DNA of 64,000 nucleotides from NCBI GenBank assembly GCA_965222525.1, contig OZ244955.1, positions 1,860,001-1,924,000 of the forward strand, written 5' to 3'. Numbering within the stretch: the stretch's first letter is position 1; every line of letters begins with the position of its first letter. The translations under genes and the position numbers were made by a program. Below are positions 53,174 through 62,598 of this stretch, piece by piece. Origin of the DNA: CBDCUF01 sp965222525. Lineage in GTDB: Bacteria > Pseudomonadota > Alphaproteobacteria > Rickettsiales > UBA8987. The notes below the pieces were generated by a model. The model was not told the origin of the DNA, made no database searches, and saw nothing but the letters and a program-made list of their open reading frames with translations.

Positions 53174-53467
53174 ATGCATCCATCGGTAAAAGCGGTTGTG
53201 GATAATATTGCGCAACATGAAAAGGTTGAGAAAATTATATTATACGGTTCGCGCGCACGCGGTGATAATACCGAGCGCTCGGATATAGATATTGCAATAT
53301 CATGTCCTGAAGCGAAAGGCTGGGACTGGTTTGATATAAAGGATCTGGCCGATGAGGCTCCGACATTGCTGGAAATTGATATGGTAAATATTGATGAAAT
53401 ATCGGAAGAGTTGAAAAACGATATAGATAAATACGGAATAATTGTATATGAGCGACGAAAGAATTGA
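53174..53467 (+). CDS. mntA: MntA-type minimal nucleotidyltransferase antitoxin
   Basis: 97 residues with the full motif GSx10DxD (G25-S26, D37, D39, identical spacing to the fused protein at 48718) and a third acidic site (LLEIDMVNID, ~75). It would transfer AMP to the HepT tyrosine. Begins 6 bp after nuoG; its end overlaps the hepT start by 20 bp. Confidence 0.9.
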   Translation: MHPSVKAVVDNIAQHEKVEKIILYGSRARGDNTERSDIDIAISCPEAKGWDWFDIKDLADEAPTLLEIDMVNIDEISEELKNDIDKYGIIVYERRKN

Positions 53468-53873
53468 AAGGCCGCTGAACAAGTTAAGTGATGCGGTGGA
53501 AAGGCTTAAAGAGGCACTGGAAGACTACCCCAATCCCTCCAGGGACGTGGAGATTGATGGTACAATTCAACGGTTTGAGTTTACATTTGAGCTTGCATGG
53601 AAAGGTTTGAAAAAATGTTTGGAAATGGAAGAAGAAATCGAATTAAATTTTCCATTGGAAACATTGAAAGCGGCATATAAAAAGCGGTGGATTGAGGATG
53701 AGGAAATCTGGACGCAGATGCGAAAAGACAGAAACCTCACTTCGCACACATATAATCGTGATCTTGCAATGAAGGTATATAAAAATATTGCAGAAATATA
53801 TCTGCAGGAGCTTGAAAAACTGAACAATTTCCTACAGGAAAAGTTTGGTAATATGAATGCAGGAACTACTTGA
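53448..53873 (+). CDS. hepT: HepT-type HEPN toxin
   Basis: 141 residues from ATG 53448 (a TTG two codons upstream is possible). All-helical HI0074/HEPN fold with FEFTFELAWKGLKKCLE and the RNase motif Rx4HxY (R95, H100, Y102 in RNLTSHTY). RNA-cleaving toxin neutralised by MntA. The C-terminus overlaps the start of nuoH by 17 bp, so expression of nuoH is tied to this gene. Confidence 0.9.
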   Translation: MSDERIERPLNKLSDAVERLKEALEDYPNPSRDVEIDGTIQRFEFTFELAWKGLKKCLEMEEEIELNFPLETLKAAYKKRWIEDEEIWTQMRKDRNLTSHTYNRDLAMKVYKNIAEIYLQELEKLNNFLQEKFGNMNAGTT

Positions 53874-54897
53874 TACATATATAATTCCAGGGGCGCAGAT
53901 AGTCGGTTATATCCTGCTGATTGTGCTGCCATTACTGGGTGCGGTGGCGTATCTGACCTATGCCGAGCGCAAGGTGATTGCGGCCATGCAGATGCGCAAG
54001 GGACCGAATGTTGTCGGGCCTCTTGGGCTGTTGCAGCCGCTTGCCGATGGTGTCAAGCTGATGTTCAAGGAGGTGATTGTTCCCTCCCGCGCCAACGGGT
54101 TTATTTTCATCCTCGCCCCGATGCTTACCTTTATCCTTGCAATGATAGGATGGGCGGTGATTCCCTTTGATGAAGGGATGGTGCTGGCCGATATAAATGT
54201 CGGGATGCTGTATCTGTTTGCGATTTCCTCGCTGGGTGTTTACGGGGTGATTATTGCCGGATGGTCGAGTAATTCGCAATATGCCTTTATGGGAGCGATT
54301 CGCTCGGCGGCACAGATGGTATCATATGAGGTAGCGATTGGCTTTGCGGCAATCACCATGCTGCTGGTTGCGGGTTCGCTAAACCTGAGTGAAATTGTTT
54401 TAGCACAGGCGGATATGCCGTTCTGGCTGCATGTCCTGCTGGCACCGATGGTGGTAGTATTTTTCATATGTATACTGGCCGAAACCAACCGTCATCCGTT
54501 TGACCTGCCCGAAGCGGAAGCCGAGCTTGTCGCCGGTTTTAACGTGGAATATTCCTCCATGGCATTTGCACTGTTTTTCCTCGGTGAATATGCCAATATG
54601 ATTCTGATGAGCGGGATGTGTGCGATATTGTTCCTCGGGGGCTGGCTGCCACCAACATTTTTCGGACTGCTTCCTGCAGGTTCCGTCGAGTTTTTAACCT
54701 GGATACCAGGGCCGATATGGTTTTTTGCCAAAATATCATTCCTGTTATTCTGCTTTTTATGGGTGCGTGCAGCATTTCCGCGCTACCGCTATGACCAGTT
54801 AATGCGCCTGGGCTGGAAAGTCTTCCTCCCCCTGACATTACTCTGGGTCGTACTGGTATCGGGCGTGCTGGTGTATTTTGATGCACTACCTGGATAG
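53857..54897 (+). CDS. nuoH: NADH-quinone oxidoreductase subunit H
   Basis: 346 residues, eight or more membrane helices; links the quinone chamber to the proton channels. Conserved blocks: AYLTYAERKVIAAMQMRKGP, NVVGPLGLLQPLADGVK (~48-66), ETNRHPFDLPEAEAELVAGF (~208) and NVEYSSMAFALFFLGEY. Overlaps hepT. Followed by a microrepeat hairpin. Confidence 0.98.
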   Translation: MQELLDTYIIPGAQIVGYILLIVLPLLGAVAYLTYAERKVIAAMQMRKGPNVVGPLGLLQPLADGVKLMFKEVIVPSRANGFIFILAPMLTFILAMIGWAVIPFDEGMVLADINVGMLYLFAISSLGVYGVIIAGWSSNSQYAFMGAIRSAAQMVSYEVAIGFAAITMLLVAGSLNLSEIVLAQADMPFWLHVLLAPMVVVFFICILAETNRHPFDLPEAEAELVAGFNVEYSSMAFALFFLGEYANMILMSGMCAILFLGGWLPPTFFGLLPAGSVEFLTWIPGPIWFFAKISFLLFCFLWVRAAFPRYRYDQLMRLGWKVFLPLTLLWVVLVSGVLVYFDALPG

Positions 54898-54898
54898 G

Positions 54899-54955
54899 AG
54901 GTTACAGATTACGGGTAACAGGTTACAGAAAACTATTATCTGTAGCCTGCAACCT
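54899..54955. repeat. Microrepeat hairpin in the nuoH/nuoI junction
   Basis: Left arm built from ggttacag/gattacg/ggtaacag units (54899-54928), 11-nt loop, right arm ctgtagcctgcaacct (54940-54955). The same unit builds the nuoI/nuoJ hairpin. No T-run follows. Confidence 0.8.
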
Positions 54956-54961
54956 AATATA

Positions 54962-55450
54962 ATGAAAAACTTAAATAAAATAACCCGCTCTTTCTTTCTG
55001 GCCGAGCTTTTCAAGGGGATGGCGCTGACATTCAGCTATATGTTCAAGCGCAAGGTTACGATTAACTACCCTTATGAGAAAAGCCCGATAAGCCCGCGCT
55101 TTCGCGGTGAGCATGCGCTACGGCGTTATCCCAATGGTGAGGAGCGCTGCATTGCCTGTAAATTATGCGAGGCAATCTGCCCCGCACAGGCGATTGTAAT
55201 TGAGGCGGAAGAGCGCAATGACGGCAGCCGTCGCACCACCCGTTATGATATAGACATGACCAAATGTATATATTGCGGGATGTGCGAGGAGGCTTGCCCT
55301 GTTGATGCTATAGTCGAGGGACCGAATTATGAATTTGCTACCGAGACTCATGAGGAATTACTTTATGACAAGGAGCGTCTGCTGGCCAATGGTGAACGCT
55401 GGGAAACGGAACTTGCAATGAAACTGGAGGCCGACGCTGCTTATAGATAA
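54962..55450 (+). CDS. nuoI: NADH-quinone oxidoreductase subunit I (two 4Fe-4S)
   Basis: 162 residues. Two complete ferredoxin motifs: CIACKLCEAICPAQAI (~63) and CIYCGMCEEACPVDAI (~102), carrying clusters N6a and N6b. The frame is open to 54878, but the family N-terminus (MKNLNKITRSFFLAELFKGM) fixes the start at 54962; the upstream codons are the microrepeat hairpin. Confidence 0.97.
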   Translation: MKNLNKITRSFFLAELFKGMALTFSYMFKRKVTINYPYEKSPISPRFRGEHALRRYPNGEERCIACKLCEAICPAQAIVIEAEERNDGSRRTTRYDIDMTKCIYCGMCEEACPVDAIVEGPNYEFATETHEELLYDKERLLANGERWETELAMKLEADAAYR

Positions 55451-55526
55451 GGTTATAGGTTGTAGGTTACAGGTTTTAGCGGATTCTTCTCCAAACCTGT
55501 AACCTAAAACCTGTAACCTGTAACCT
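55451..55526. repeat. Microrepeat hairpin in the nuoI/nuoJ junction
   Basis: Left arm ggttataggttgtaggttac (55451 on), right arm of four aacctgt/aacctaa units (55493-55526), 16-nt loop. It fills the junction completely, from the nuoI stop to 3 bp before the nuoJ start. Confidence 0.85.
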
Positions 55527-55529
55527 GAT

Positions 55530-56135
55530 ATGATAATACCAATCGCACTGTTTTACATATTCTCGTTCATCACCATATTTTCGGCGGTGATGGTGGTTAC
55601 TGCACGCAATCCGGTATATTCGGTGTTGTATTTAATCCTCGGGTTTTTCAATGCGGCAGGGCTTTTTGTACTGCTTGGTGCCGAGTTGCTTGCGATGCTG
55701 CTGGTGATTGTATATGTAGGCGCGGTTGCGGTGTTATTCCTGTTTGTGGTTATGATGCTGAACATAAATTTCGTCAAAATGAAGGAAGGATTTGTACGTT
55801 ACCTGCCGCTGGCATTACTGGTTGCAACCATACTTTTTGCAGAGCTTTTCTTTGTAATCGATATATCGACAATGAAGCTGGACCTGGCTTCGCAAGCGGT
55901 GGTTGCCAGGGGTGAGGTTACCAATGCCGAGGCAATCGGGCGGGTATTATATACTGATTATGTGTTGTTATTTCAGCTTGCAGGGATGATTCTGCTGGTT
56001 GCGATGATTGGGGCGATTGTCCTGACTCACCGCCAGCGTGAAGGTGTCCGCAAGCAGAAAATCGAACAGCAGCTTGCGCGCAACCCGAAACGTTCAATCC
56101 GTATGGTGGATGTAAAGGTTGGCAAGGGGGCATAA
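55530..56135 (+). CDS. nuoJ: NADH-quinone oxidoreductase subunit J
   Basis: 201 residues, five membrane helices. Family blocks: NPVYSVLYLILGFFNAAGLF (~29) and LAMLLVIVYVGAVAVLFLFV, with the pi-bulge region of TM3, then VVMMLNINF. Basic C-terminal tail, as in alphaproteobacteria. Confidence 0.97.
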   Translation: MIIPIALFYIFSFITIFSAVMVVTARNPVYSVLYLILGFFNAAGLFVLLGAELLAMLLVIVYVGAVAVLFLFVVMMLNINFVKMKEGFVRYLPLALLVATILFAELFFVIDISTMKLDLASQAVVARGEVTNAEAIGRVLYTDYVLLFQLAGMILLVAMIGAIVLTHRQREGVRKQKIEQQLARNPKRSIRMVDVKVGKGA

Positions 56136-56139
56136 GGAA

Positions 56140-56214
56140 GAATCTGGAATCGAGAATCTAGAATCAGGAAGATGATAGTATTGTTCTTGATTCCCGATTC
56201 TAGATTCCGGATTC
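56140..56214. repeat. Microrepeat hairpin in the nuoJ/nuoK junction
   Basis: 31-nt arms (56140-56170 / 56184-56214) with five mismatches and a 13-nt loop, built from gaatct/ggaatc/agaatc units, a different unit from the neighbouring junctions. Confidence 0.9.
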
Positions 56215-56224
56215 TATAACAAAT

Positions 56225-56548
56225 ATGACTGAAACACTGACAAATATAGGTATTACGCATTACCTGACCGTAGCGGCGATATTGTTTACTATCGGGGTGT
56301 GCGGGATATTCCTCAACCGCAAGAATGTGATTACGATTCTTATGTCGGTTGAGTTGATGCTGCTGGCGGTAAATATAAATTTTGTGACCTTCTCGGCCTA
56401 TCTTGGTGATTTGAAAGGACAGATTTTCACGATATTTATATTGACCGTAGCTGCGGCGGAAGCTGCAATCGGACTGGCGATAATGGTGGTATATTTCCGC
56501 CAGCGCGGCTCGATTGAAATTGAAGATGTCAACAGGATGAAGGGGTGA
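56225..56548 (+). CDS. nuoK: NADH-quinone oxidoreductase subunit K
   Basis: 107 residues, three membrane helices with the two buried glutamates: VELMLLAVNINFVTFS (~41) and AAAEAAIGLAIMVVYF (~77). Canonical N-terminus (HYLTVAAILFTIGVCGIFLN, then RKNVITILMS). Confidence 0.98.
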   Translation: MTETLTNIGITHYLTVAAILFTIGVCGIFLNRKNVITILMSVELMLLAVNINFVTFSAYLGDLKGQIFTIFILTVAAAEAAIGLAIMVVYFRQRGSIEIEDVNRMKG

Positions 56549-56550
56549 TT

Positions 56551-56613
<63 letters not shown>

Positions 56614-56617
56614 AAAT

Positions 56618-58552
56618 ATGATACAAGCCATTGTATTTCTTCCACTAATTGCCGCTATTATAGTCGGGCTGCGGTCGCGTACCATATCGGTTGCGGCGGC
56701 GCAGTTCCTTACCTGCGCAGGCGTTACCACCTCCGCCATATTATCCGCAATTATATTCTACAGGGTTATAGTCGGCGAGCAGTCTTATAATATCGAGCTG
56801 CTGCCATGGCTGAATTCCGGCGACCTGTCTATAAAATGGGCGCTGCGTGTCGATAGCCTCACCGCAGTTATGCTGGTTGTGGTGAACTCGGTATCAGCGC
56901 TGGTGCATATATATTCCATCGGCTATATGAGCCATGATGCCCACCGACCGCGCTTTATGGCCTATCTATCCTTGTTCACCTTCTTTATGCTGATGCTGGT
57001 GACTTCCGATAATTTCCTCCAGCTTTTCCTCGGCTGGGAAGGGGTGGGACTGTGCTCCTATCTGCTTATTGGCTTCTGGTATCACAAGGAATCGGCCAAT
57101 GCGGCGGCGATGAAGGCCTTTATAGTCAACCGTGTCGGGGATTTCGGGTTTGCACTGGGGATTTTCGCCATTTTCTTCATATTTGATTCGATTCAGTTTG
57201 ATGAAGTATTCAATATGGCCGGAGTGTTTTCCGACCGCTATATTGATTTCCTCGGCTTTAAAATCCATGCGCTTACCCTGATTTGTATATTGCTGTTTAT
57301 CGGTGCGATGGGAAAATCGGCGCAGTTCGGCCTGCATACCTGGCTTCCCGACGCTATGGAGGGGCCGACACCGGTCTCCGCCCTGATTCACGCTGCAACC
57401 ATGGTGACAGCAGGTGTGTTTATGGTTGCCCGCTGCTCGCCCCTGTTTGAACTGTCGGAAACCGCACTGGCACTGGTAACTGTCGTTGGTGCGATAACCT
57501 GTCTGTTTGCAGCCACAATCGCTATTACGCAAAATGATATCAAGCGGGTGATTGCCTATTCGACCTGTAGCCAGCTTGGTTATATGTTTTTTGCCTGCGG
57601 GGTTTCGGCCTATGCAGCGGGTGTGTTCCACCTGATGACCCACGGATTTTTCAAGGCGCTGCTGTTCCTCGGCGCTGGCAGCGTGATTCACGCAATGTCT
57701 AACGAGCAGGATATGCGCAATATGGGCGGTATCTGGCGCAAGATACCCTTTACATATGCGATGATGATTATCGGGACACTGGCAATTACAGGAGTACCGC
57801 TGCTTTCGGGCTATTACTCCAAGGATATGATTCTGGAATCGGCCTGGGCAGCGGGACATAATGGCAATACTTACGGTGAGTTTGCATTCTGGATGGGGAT
57901 TGCTGCGGCAACCCTGACTGCATTTTACTCATGGCGGTTGATTTTCCTGACTTTCCACGGACGCTGTCGGGCATCCGGGGAGGTACAGAGCCATATACAT
58001 GAATCACCGAAAGTTATAACAATTCCGCTATTCATATTGGCTATAGGGACGGTATTTGCAGGATTCACAGCATCGCATTATTTCGGGATAGTCGATTCCG
58101 ACCTGGCATTCTGGAACAATTCGATTGTCATGCGAGGGGAGGAAAATGTACTGGAAGCCGCACATCATGTGCCGCAATGGGTAAAGCTGGCACCGCTAGG
58201 AGTCGGGTTGTTCGGTCTGTTCGCCGCATGGCTGCTGTATATGGTATCGCCGAAAGCACCTGCCCGTATCGCCGATGCTTTCTCATCACTTTATAAATTC
58301 CTGCTAAACAAATGGTATATCGACGAATTATATGACTGGCTTTTTGTACGACCTGCAAAAGCGCTGGGTAATTTCTTCTGGAAGTTTTTCGATGTCGGGG
58401 TGATAGACCGCTTCGGCCCGAACGGTTTTGCTGCCCTGTCACAAAGGGTGGGAGGTGTTTTCAGTAAATTACAAAGCGGATATGTTTATCATTATGCATT
58501 TGTAATGCTGATCGGACTGGTTGGTTTAGTTGGATGGTATGTTTTGAATTAG
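56618..58552 (+). CDS. nuoL: NADH-quinone oxidoreductase subunit L
   Basis: 644 residues, antiporter-like subunit with the long lateral helix at the C-terminus. Key residues: TM5 Glu in FLGWEGVGLCSYLLIGFWYH, Lys in GAMGKSAQFGLHTWLPDAME, and Lys in MTHGFFKALLFLGAGSVIHA. Complete. Confidence 0.98.
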   Translation: MIQAIVFLPLIAAIIVGLRSRTISVAAAQFLTCAGVTTSAILSAIIFYRVIVGEQSYNIELLPWLNSGDLSIKWALRVDSLTAVMLVVVNSVSALVHIYSIGYMSHDAHRPRFMAYLSLFTFFMLMLVTSDNFLQLFLGWEGVGLCSYLLIGFWYHKESANAAAMKAFIVNRVGDFGFALGIFAIFFIFDSIQFDEVFNMAGVFSDRYIDFLGFKIHALTLICILLFIGAMGKSAQFGLHTWLPDAMEGPTPVSALIHAATMVTAGVFMVARCSPLFELSETALALVTVVGAITCLFAATIAITQNDIKRVIAYSTCSQLGYMFFACGVSAYAAGVFHLMTHGFFKALLFLGAGSVIHAMSNEQDMRNMGGIWRKIPFTYAMMIIGTLAITGVPLLSGYYSKDMILESAWAAGHNGNTYGEFAFWMGIAAATLTAFYSWRLIFLTFHGRCRASGEVQSHIHESPKVITIPLFILAIGTVFAGFTASHYFGIVDSDLAFWNNSIVMRGEENVLEAAHHVPQWVKLAPLGVGLFGLFAAWLLYMVSPKAPARIADAFSSLYKFLLNKWYIDELYDWLFVRPAKALGNFFWKFFDVGVIDRFGPNGFAALSQRVGGVFSKLQSGYVYHYAFVMLIGLVGLVGWYVLN

Positions 58553-58558
58553 GGGTAT

Positions 58559-60046
58559 ATGATTGATTTTCCCATATTATCAGTAGTTACGTTCCTTCCG
58601 TTAGTGGGAGCGCTGTTTATATTGCTGTTCGTACGTTCCGAGCCTGGAGAAACCGCTGTTTCCGACCAGAATGCACGCAATGCCGCACTGTTCGTAACAA
58701 TTGTTACTTTCCTGCTTTCATTACTGCTGCTATTCAATTTCGACAGCACAACCGCCGCATTTCAGTATCAGGAAAACCACGAATGGATAAAGGGCTATGG
58801 CATAAGGTACCGCCTCGGAATCGACGGAATCTCGTTGTTTTTCGTACTGCTCACCACCTTCCTCATGCCGATTTGCATACTCGCAAGCTGGGAGTCGATA
58901 CAGGAGCAGGTGCGCGAATACATGATAGCCTTCCTGGCGCTGGAAACCCTTGTAGTCGGAGTGTTCGTATCGCTCGACTTCACCCTGTTCTACTTCTTCT
59001 TTGAAGGCTCGCTCATCCCGATGTTCCTGATAATCGGCATATGGGGGGCGGAAAATCGGGTATATGCCTCCTTCAAATTCTTCCTCTATACATTGCTCGG
59101 CTCGGTATTATTACTACTGGCTCTGCTTTACATATATTTCAGCTTCGACACCACCGACATACCTACCCTGATGAAAATGGTTTCCACCCTTCCAGTTGAT
59201 GTACAGATATGGCTGTGGCTGGCGTTTTTCGCATCATTCGCGGTAAAGGTACCGATGTGGCCGGTACACACCTGGCTACCCGACGCCCACGTACAGGCTC
59301 CTACCGCCGGTTCGGTAATACTGGCGGGGGTATTGCTCAAGCTCGGTGCATATGGCTTTCTCCGCTTTTCACTGCCGATGCTGCCCGATGCTTCCGAGTT
59401 CTTCACCCCGCTGATATACGGCCTGAGCGTGGTTGCGGTTGTGTATACCTCGCTGGTGGCGCTGATGCAGACCGATATGAAAAAGCTGATTGCCTATTCT
59501 TCCATTGCGCATATGGGGTTTGTGACTATCGGTATTTTCACTTTCAACCAGCAGGGAATTGAAGGTGCGATATTCCAGATGCTAAGCCATGGGCTGGTTT
59601 CCGCAGCCCTGTTCCTCTGCGTCGGGGTACTTTATGACCGCATCCATACCAAGGAAATTGCCCGCTATGGTGGGCTGGTCGAGCGTATGCCGCTATTTGC
59701 GCTGTATTTCATGCTGTTCACCATGGCCTCCATCGGACTGCCGGCTACCAGCGGGTTTATCGGTGAGTTCCTGGTACTGACCGGCGCTTTCCGTGATAAC
59801 ACACTGGTTGCGGCTCTGGCTACAAGCGGGGTTGTGCTGGGTGCCGGTTATATGCTATGGTTATATAAGCGTGTGGTTTTCGGCAAGCTTGAGCATGACG
59901 AACTGAAGGAAATCCTCGACCTTAACAAGCGCGAGATATGGATATTCATCCCGATTGCATTGCTGGTACTGTTGTTCGGGATATATCCCGATATTATACT
60001 GGAGCCAATGCACGAGTCGGTTGTACATCTGATGGAGCAACTATAG
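58559..60046 (+). CDS. nuoM: NADH-quinone oxidoreductase subunit M
   Basis: 495 residues, antiporter-like. TM5 Glu in FEGSLIPMFLIIGIWG, Lys in FAVKVPMWPVHTWLPDAHVQ and AGVLLKLGAYGFLRF. It begins 6 bp after nuoL, the only unexpanded junction in the cluster. nuoN does not follow; purN does, after a palindrome. Confidence 0.98.
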   Translation: MIDFPILSVVTFLPLVGALFILLFVRSEPGETAVSDQNARNAALFVTIVTFLLSLLLLFNFDSTTAAFQYQENHEWIKGYGIRYRLGIDGISLFFVLLTTFLMPICILASWESIQEQVREYMIAFLALETLVVGVFVSLDFTLFYFFFEGSLIPMFLIIGIWGAENRVYASFKFFLYTLLGSVLLLLALLYIYFSFDTTDIPTLMKMVSTLPVDVQIWLWLAFFASFAVKVPMWPVHTWLPDAHVQAPTAGSVILAGVLLKLGAYGFLRFSLPMLPDASEFFTPLIYGLSVVAVVYTSLVALMQTDMKKLIAYSSIAHMGFVTIGIFTFNQQGIEGAIFQMLSHGLVSAALFLCVGVLYDRIHTKEIARYGGLVERMPLFALYFMLFTMASIGLPATSGFIGEFLVLTGAFRDNTLVAALATSGVVLGAGYMLWLYKRVVFGKLEHDELKEILDLNKREIWIFIPIALLVLLFGIYPDIILEPMHESVVHLMEQL

Positions 60047-60071
60047 TATTTTAGGTGAAGATTTGACTCAT

Positions 60072-60230
60072 TGTCACCCCGGACGTATGTTTTGTCCAAA
60101 TCTATTGATTTGGTAACAAAATAACGTTCTCGGGGTTATTGTATAATAACGTGTTTTTTCTTATAACCCCGAGAATGGTGTTTTCTAACTGAATCATAGA
60201 TTCAGAGAAAACATACCATCCGGGGTGACA
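60072..60230. repeat. Nested palindromic element after nuoM (159 bp)
   Basis: Outer arms tgtcaccccggacgtatg / cataccatccggggtgaca (60072 and 60230 ends); inner arms cgttctcggggttat / ataaccccgagaatgg. Same design as the other nested elements but with its own sequence. It probably also ends nuo transcription, though no T-run is seen. Confidence 0.85.
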
Positions 60231-60271
60231 GCGTATGTACCTTGGAATAAAGCCACATATAATGCAATACA

Positions 60272-60919
60272 ATGAAAAAACTGAAAATAGCAGTATTGAT
60301 TTCAGGCAGGGGCAGCAATCTGCAAGCGGTAATTGATGCCTGCAAGACCCCGATATTCCCCGTAGAAATAGTACTGGTTATCTCCAACAACCCTGATGCA
60401 AAAGGGCTGGCACGAGCATACAAAGCCAAAATCCCCAGTAAGGTCATCAACCATAAGGATTTTTCCTCCCGCGCGGAGTTTGACAATGCGCTGCACGAAT
60501 CGGTTTCCGCATCCGGCGCCGAGCTGATTTGCCTTGCAGGGTTTATGCGCCTGCTCACCGCTGATTTTATCAATAAATGGCCGAATAAAATTATCAATAT
60601 CCACCCTTCACTTTTGCCTGTATTCAAGGGTACAAACGCACATGAACAGGCAATTGCAGCAGGTGTACGGATTACCGGCTGTACGGTACATTTTGTCGTG
60701 CCGGAGATGGATTCCGGCCCGATTATATTACAGGCCGCACTGCCAATACATCAGAAGGATACTGCTGAAACACTGGGTGCGAAGGTGCTAAAGCTCGAAC
60801 ACAGATGTTACCCGATTGCAATCCACTGGATTGCCGAGGACAAGGTTAAGGTTGAGGGAAACCGTGTTATCCTGGAGAAAAAACTGGCCGACATAGTCGC
60901 CCCGGAATCACCTTACTAA
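60272..60919 (+). CDS. purN: Phosphoribosylglycinamide formyltransferase
   Basis: Transfers a formyl group from 10-formyl-THF to GAR in purine synthesis; cytosolic. 215 residues. Visible: phosphate-binding GRGSNLQAVIDAC (~11), ISNNPDAKGL, catalytic INIHPSLLPVFKG (~107, Asn and His) and VPEMDSGPIILQ with the catalytic Asp (~144). Separate from purM. Present in Anaplasmataceae but lost in Rickettsia. Confidence 0.97.
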   Translation: MKKLKIAVLISGRGSNLQAVIDACKTPIFPVEIVLVISNNPDAKGLARAYKAKIPSKVINHKDFSSRAEFDNALHESVSASGAELICLAGFMRLLTADFINKWPNKIINIHPSLLPVFKGTNAHEQAIAAGVRITGCTVHFVVPEMDSGPIILQAALPIHQKDTAETLGAKVLKLEHRCYPIAIHWIAEDKVKVEGNRVILEKKLADIVAPESPY

Positions 60920-60985
60920 AAAAGCCATGTTAAACTTCCTCATATTCAACTTGCAAAAATACCTTCATTACCTTAATTTTGCGCT

Positions 60986-62074
60986 ATGCAAAAAAACATA
61001 CTCATACTCGCAGGGGATGGTATCGGGCCGGAGGTGACTGCGCAGGCGGTGCGGATTATTGAGTGGCTGAATGATAATACTAAAGCAGATTTTACCATAA
61101 GCGAGGCGCTGCTGGGTGGATGTGCATATGATGCAACTGGCAACCCGTTTCCTGAGGAAACCATTCAGGCCGCACGCAAGGCTGATGCAATATTGCTTGG
61201 CGCTGTTGGCGGGCCAAAGTGGGAATCACTGGATATCTCCGTGCGGCCGGAAAAGGGATTGCTTGGTATCCGCAAGGAATTAGATTTGTTTGCCAATCTG
61301 CGTCCTGCTTTGGTGTTCGATGAGTTGGCAGAAGCCTCTACACTGAAAAAGGAGATAGTATCCGGCCTCGATATAATGATCGTGCGGGAGCTTACCGGCG
61401 GTATTTATTTCGGTGAACCTAAGGGGGTTGAGAATTTGCCGGATGGCCAGCGCAAAGGCTATAACACGCTGGTTTATAGTACAGGCGAGGTGGAGCGTAT
61501 TGCCCGTGTGGCATTTGACCTTGCAGGCAAGCGTAACGGCAGGGTTTGTTCGGTGGACAAGGCGAATGTGCTGGTAGCAACTGAAATGTGGCGGGAGGAG
61601 GTGCAGAAAATTCACGACTCCGAATATCCCGAAACCAAGCTTACCCATATGTATGTTGACAATGCCGCTATGCAGCTTGTACGCAACCCCAAACAGTTTG
61701 ATGTGATGGTGACTACCAATATGTTCGGTGATATTTTATCTGATTGTGCGGCGATGCTGACCGGTTCGCTCGGGATGTTACCTTCAGCTTCGCTTGGAGC
61801 AGCCGACAGTGATAAATGCAATGCGCTTTATGAGCCGGTACATGGCAGTGCGCCTGACATTGCCGGGCAGGATATAGCCAATCCGATTGCTACTATACTA
61901 AGCCTGGCAATGATGTTGCGTTATTCTTTTAATATGCAGAAAGAGGCGGACATGGTTGAGAATGCGGTACGCAAGGTGCTTGCATCCGGCCTGCGCACGG
62001 CTGATATTATGCAGGAGGGTGCAAAACAGGTCGGCACCACCGCAATGGGCGACGCTATAATTAATACCTTGTAA
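60986..62074 (+). CDS. leuB: 3-isopropylmalate dehydrogenase
   Basis: Leucine biosynthesis, NAD-dependent oxidative decarboxylation. 362 residues, normal length. Motifs: GDGIGPEVTAQAVRI (~10), GAVGGPKW (~73), RELTGGIYFG (~135), and the substrate/metal block NMFGDILSDCAAMLTGSLGM (~249), then HGSAPDIAGQ. leuC, leuD and leuA are not in the window. Leucine synthesis is unusual for Rickettsiales, so this gene argues for a less host-dependent lifestyle. Confidence 0.97.
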   Translation: MQKNILILAGDGIGPEVTAQAVRIIEWLNDNTKADFTISEALLGGCAYDATGNPFPEETIQAARKADAILLGAVGGPKWESLDISVRPEKGLLGIRKELDLFANLRPALVFDELAEASTLKKEIVSGLDIMIVRELTGGIYFGEPKGVENLPDGQRKGYNTLVYSTGEVERIARVAFDLAGKRNGRVCSVDKANVLVATEMWREEVQKIHDSEYPETKLTHMYVDNAAMQLVRNPKQFDVMVTTNMFGDILSDCAAMLTGSLGMLPSASLGAADSDKCNALYEPVHGSAPDIAGQDIANPIATILSLAMMLRYSFNMQKEADMVENAVRKVLASGLRTADIMQEGAKQVGTTAMGDAIINTL

Positions 62075-62166
62075 TATGAGTTAGCCATGTAGCCCGCAGA
62101 TACCACATAGGCCCCTCCTCTCTTCAATTTTTGACATTCATCAGTATTTCTTGTATTCCGGCGGTT

Positions 62167-62598
62167 ATGACACATATTCTGATTATAGATTCGCGGTTTT
62201 ACGAGGATATCGCTGATGAACTGGTACGGGGAGCAACTGCACTGCTGGAAGCTGAAGGAGTTACATTTGAGCATATTTCCGTGCCCGGCGCGTTTGAAAT
62301 TCCTGCTGCGATATCATTTGCAAAAGAAACCGGTAAATATGACGGTTATATCACTTTGGGATGCGTAATCCGTGGTGAAACCTCACATTATGATTATGTT
62401 TGTGCAGAAAATGCTCGTGGCCTTAACCAGCTTGCAGTTGAGAATCATCTTGCAATTGGATATGGTATACTGACTGTGGATACCCGCAAGCAGGCTGAAG
62501 ACAGGGCTGCAATTGATAAGGGGAATAAAGGTATGCACGCTGCTCGCACCTGCCTGGAGATGGTAAAATTGAAGGAAAAGCTTGAGTTAATGCAATGA
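62167..62598 (+). CDS. ribH: 6,7-dimethyl-8-ribityllumazine synthase
   Basis: Penultimate step of riboflavin synthesis. 143 residues from the start at 62167 (MTHILIIDSRFYEDIADELV); the longer frame to 62131 adds a non-family N-terminus. Conserved blocks VPGAFEIPAAI, GCVIRGETSHYDYVC (with the catalytic His) and IGYGILTVDTRKQAEDRA. Overlaps nusB (ATGA), the common ribH-nusB arrangement. Confidence 0.96.
   Translation: MTHILIIDSRFYEDIADELVRGATALLEAEGVTFEHISVPGAFEIPAAISFAKETGKYDGYITLGCVIRGETSHYDYVCAENARGLNQLAVENHLAIGYGILTVDTRKQAEDRAAIDKGNKGMHAARTCLEMVKLKEKLELMQ

Noticed and set aside
56966..57859. 297-codon antisense frame inside nuoL
   Set aside because: Its Cys/His-rich translation is the complement of nuoL codons; no start signal or family pattern.
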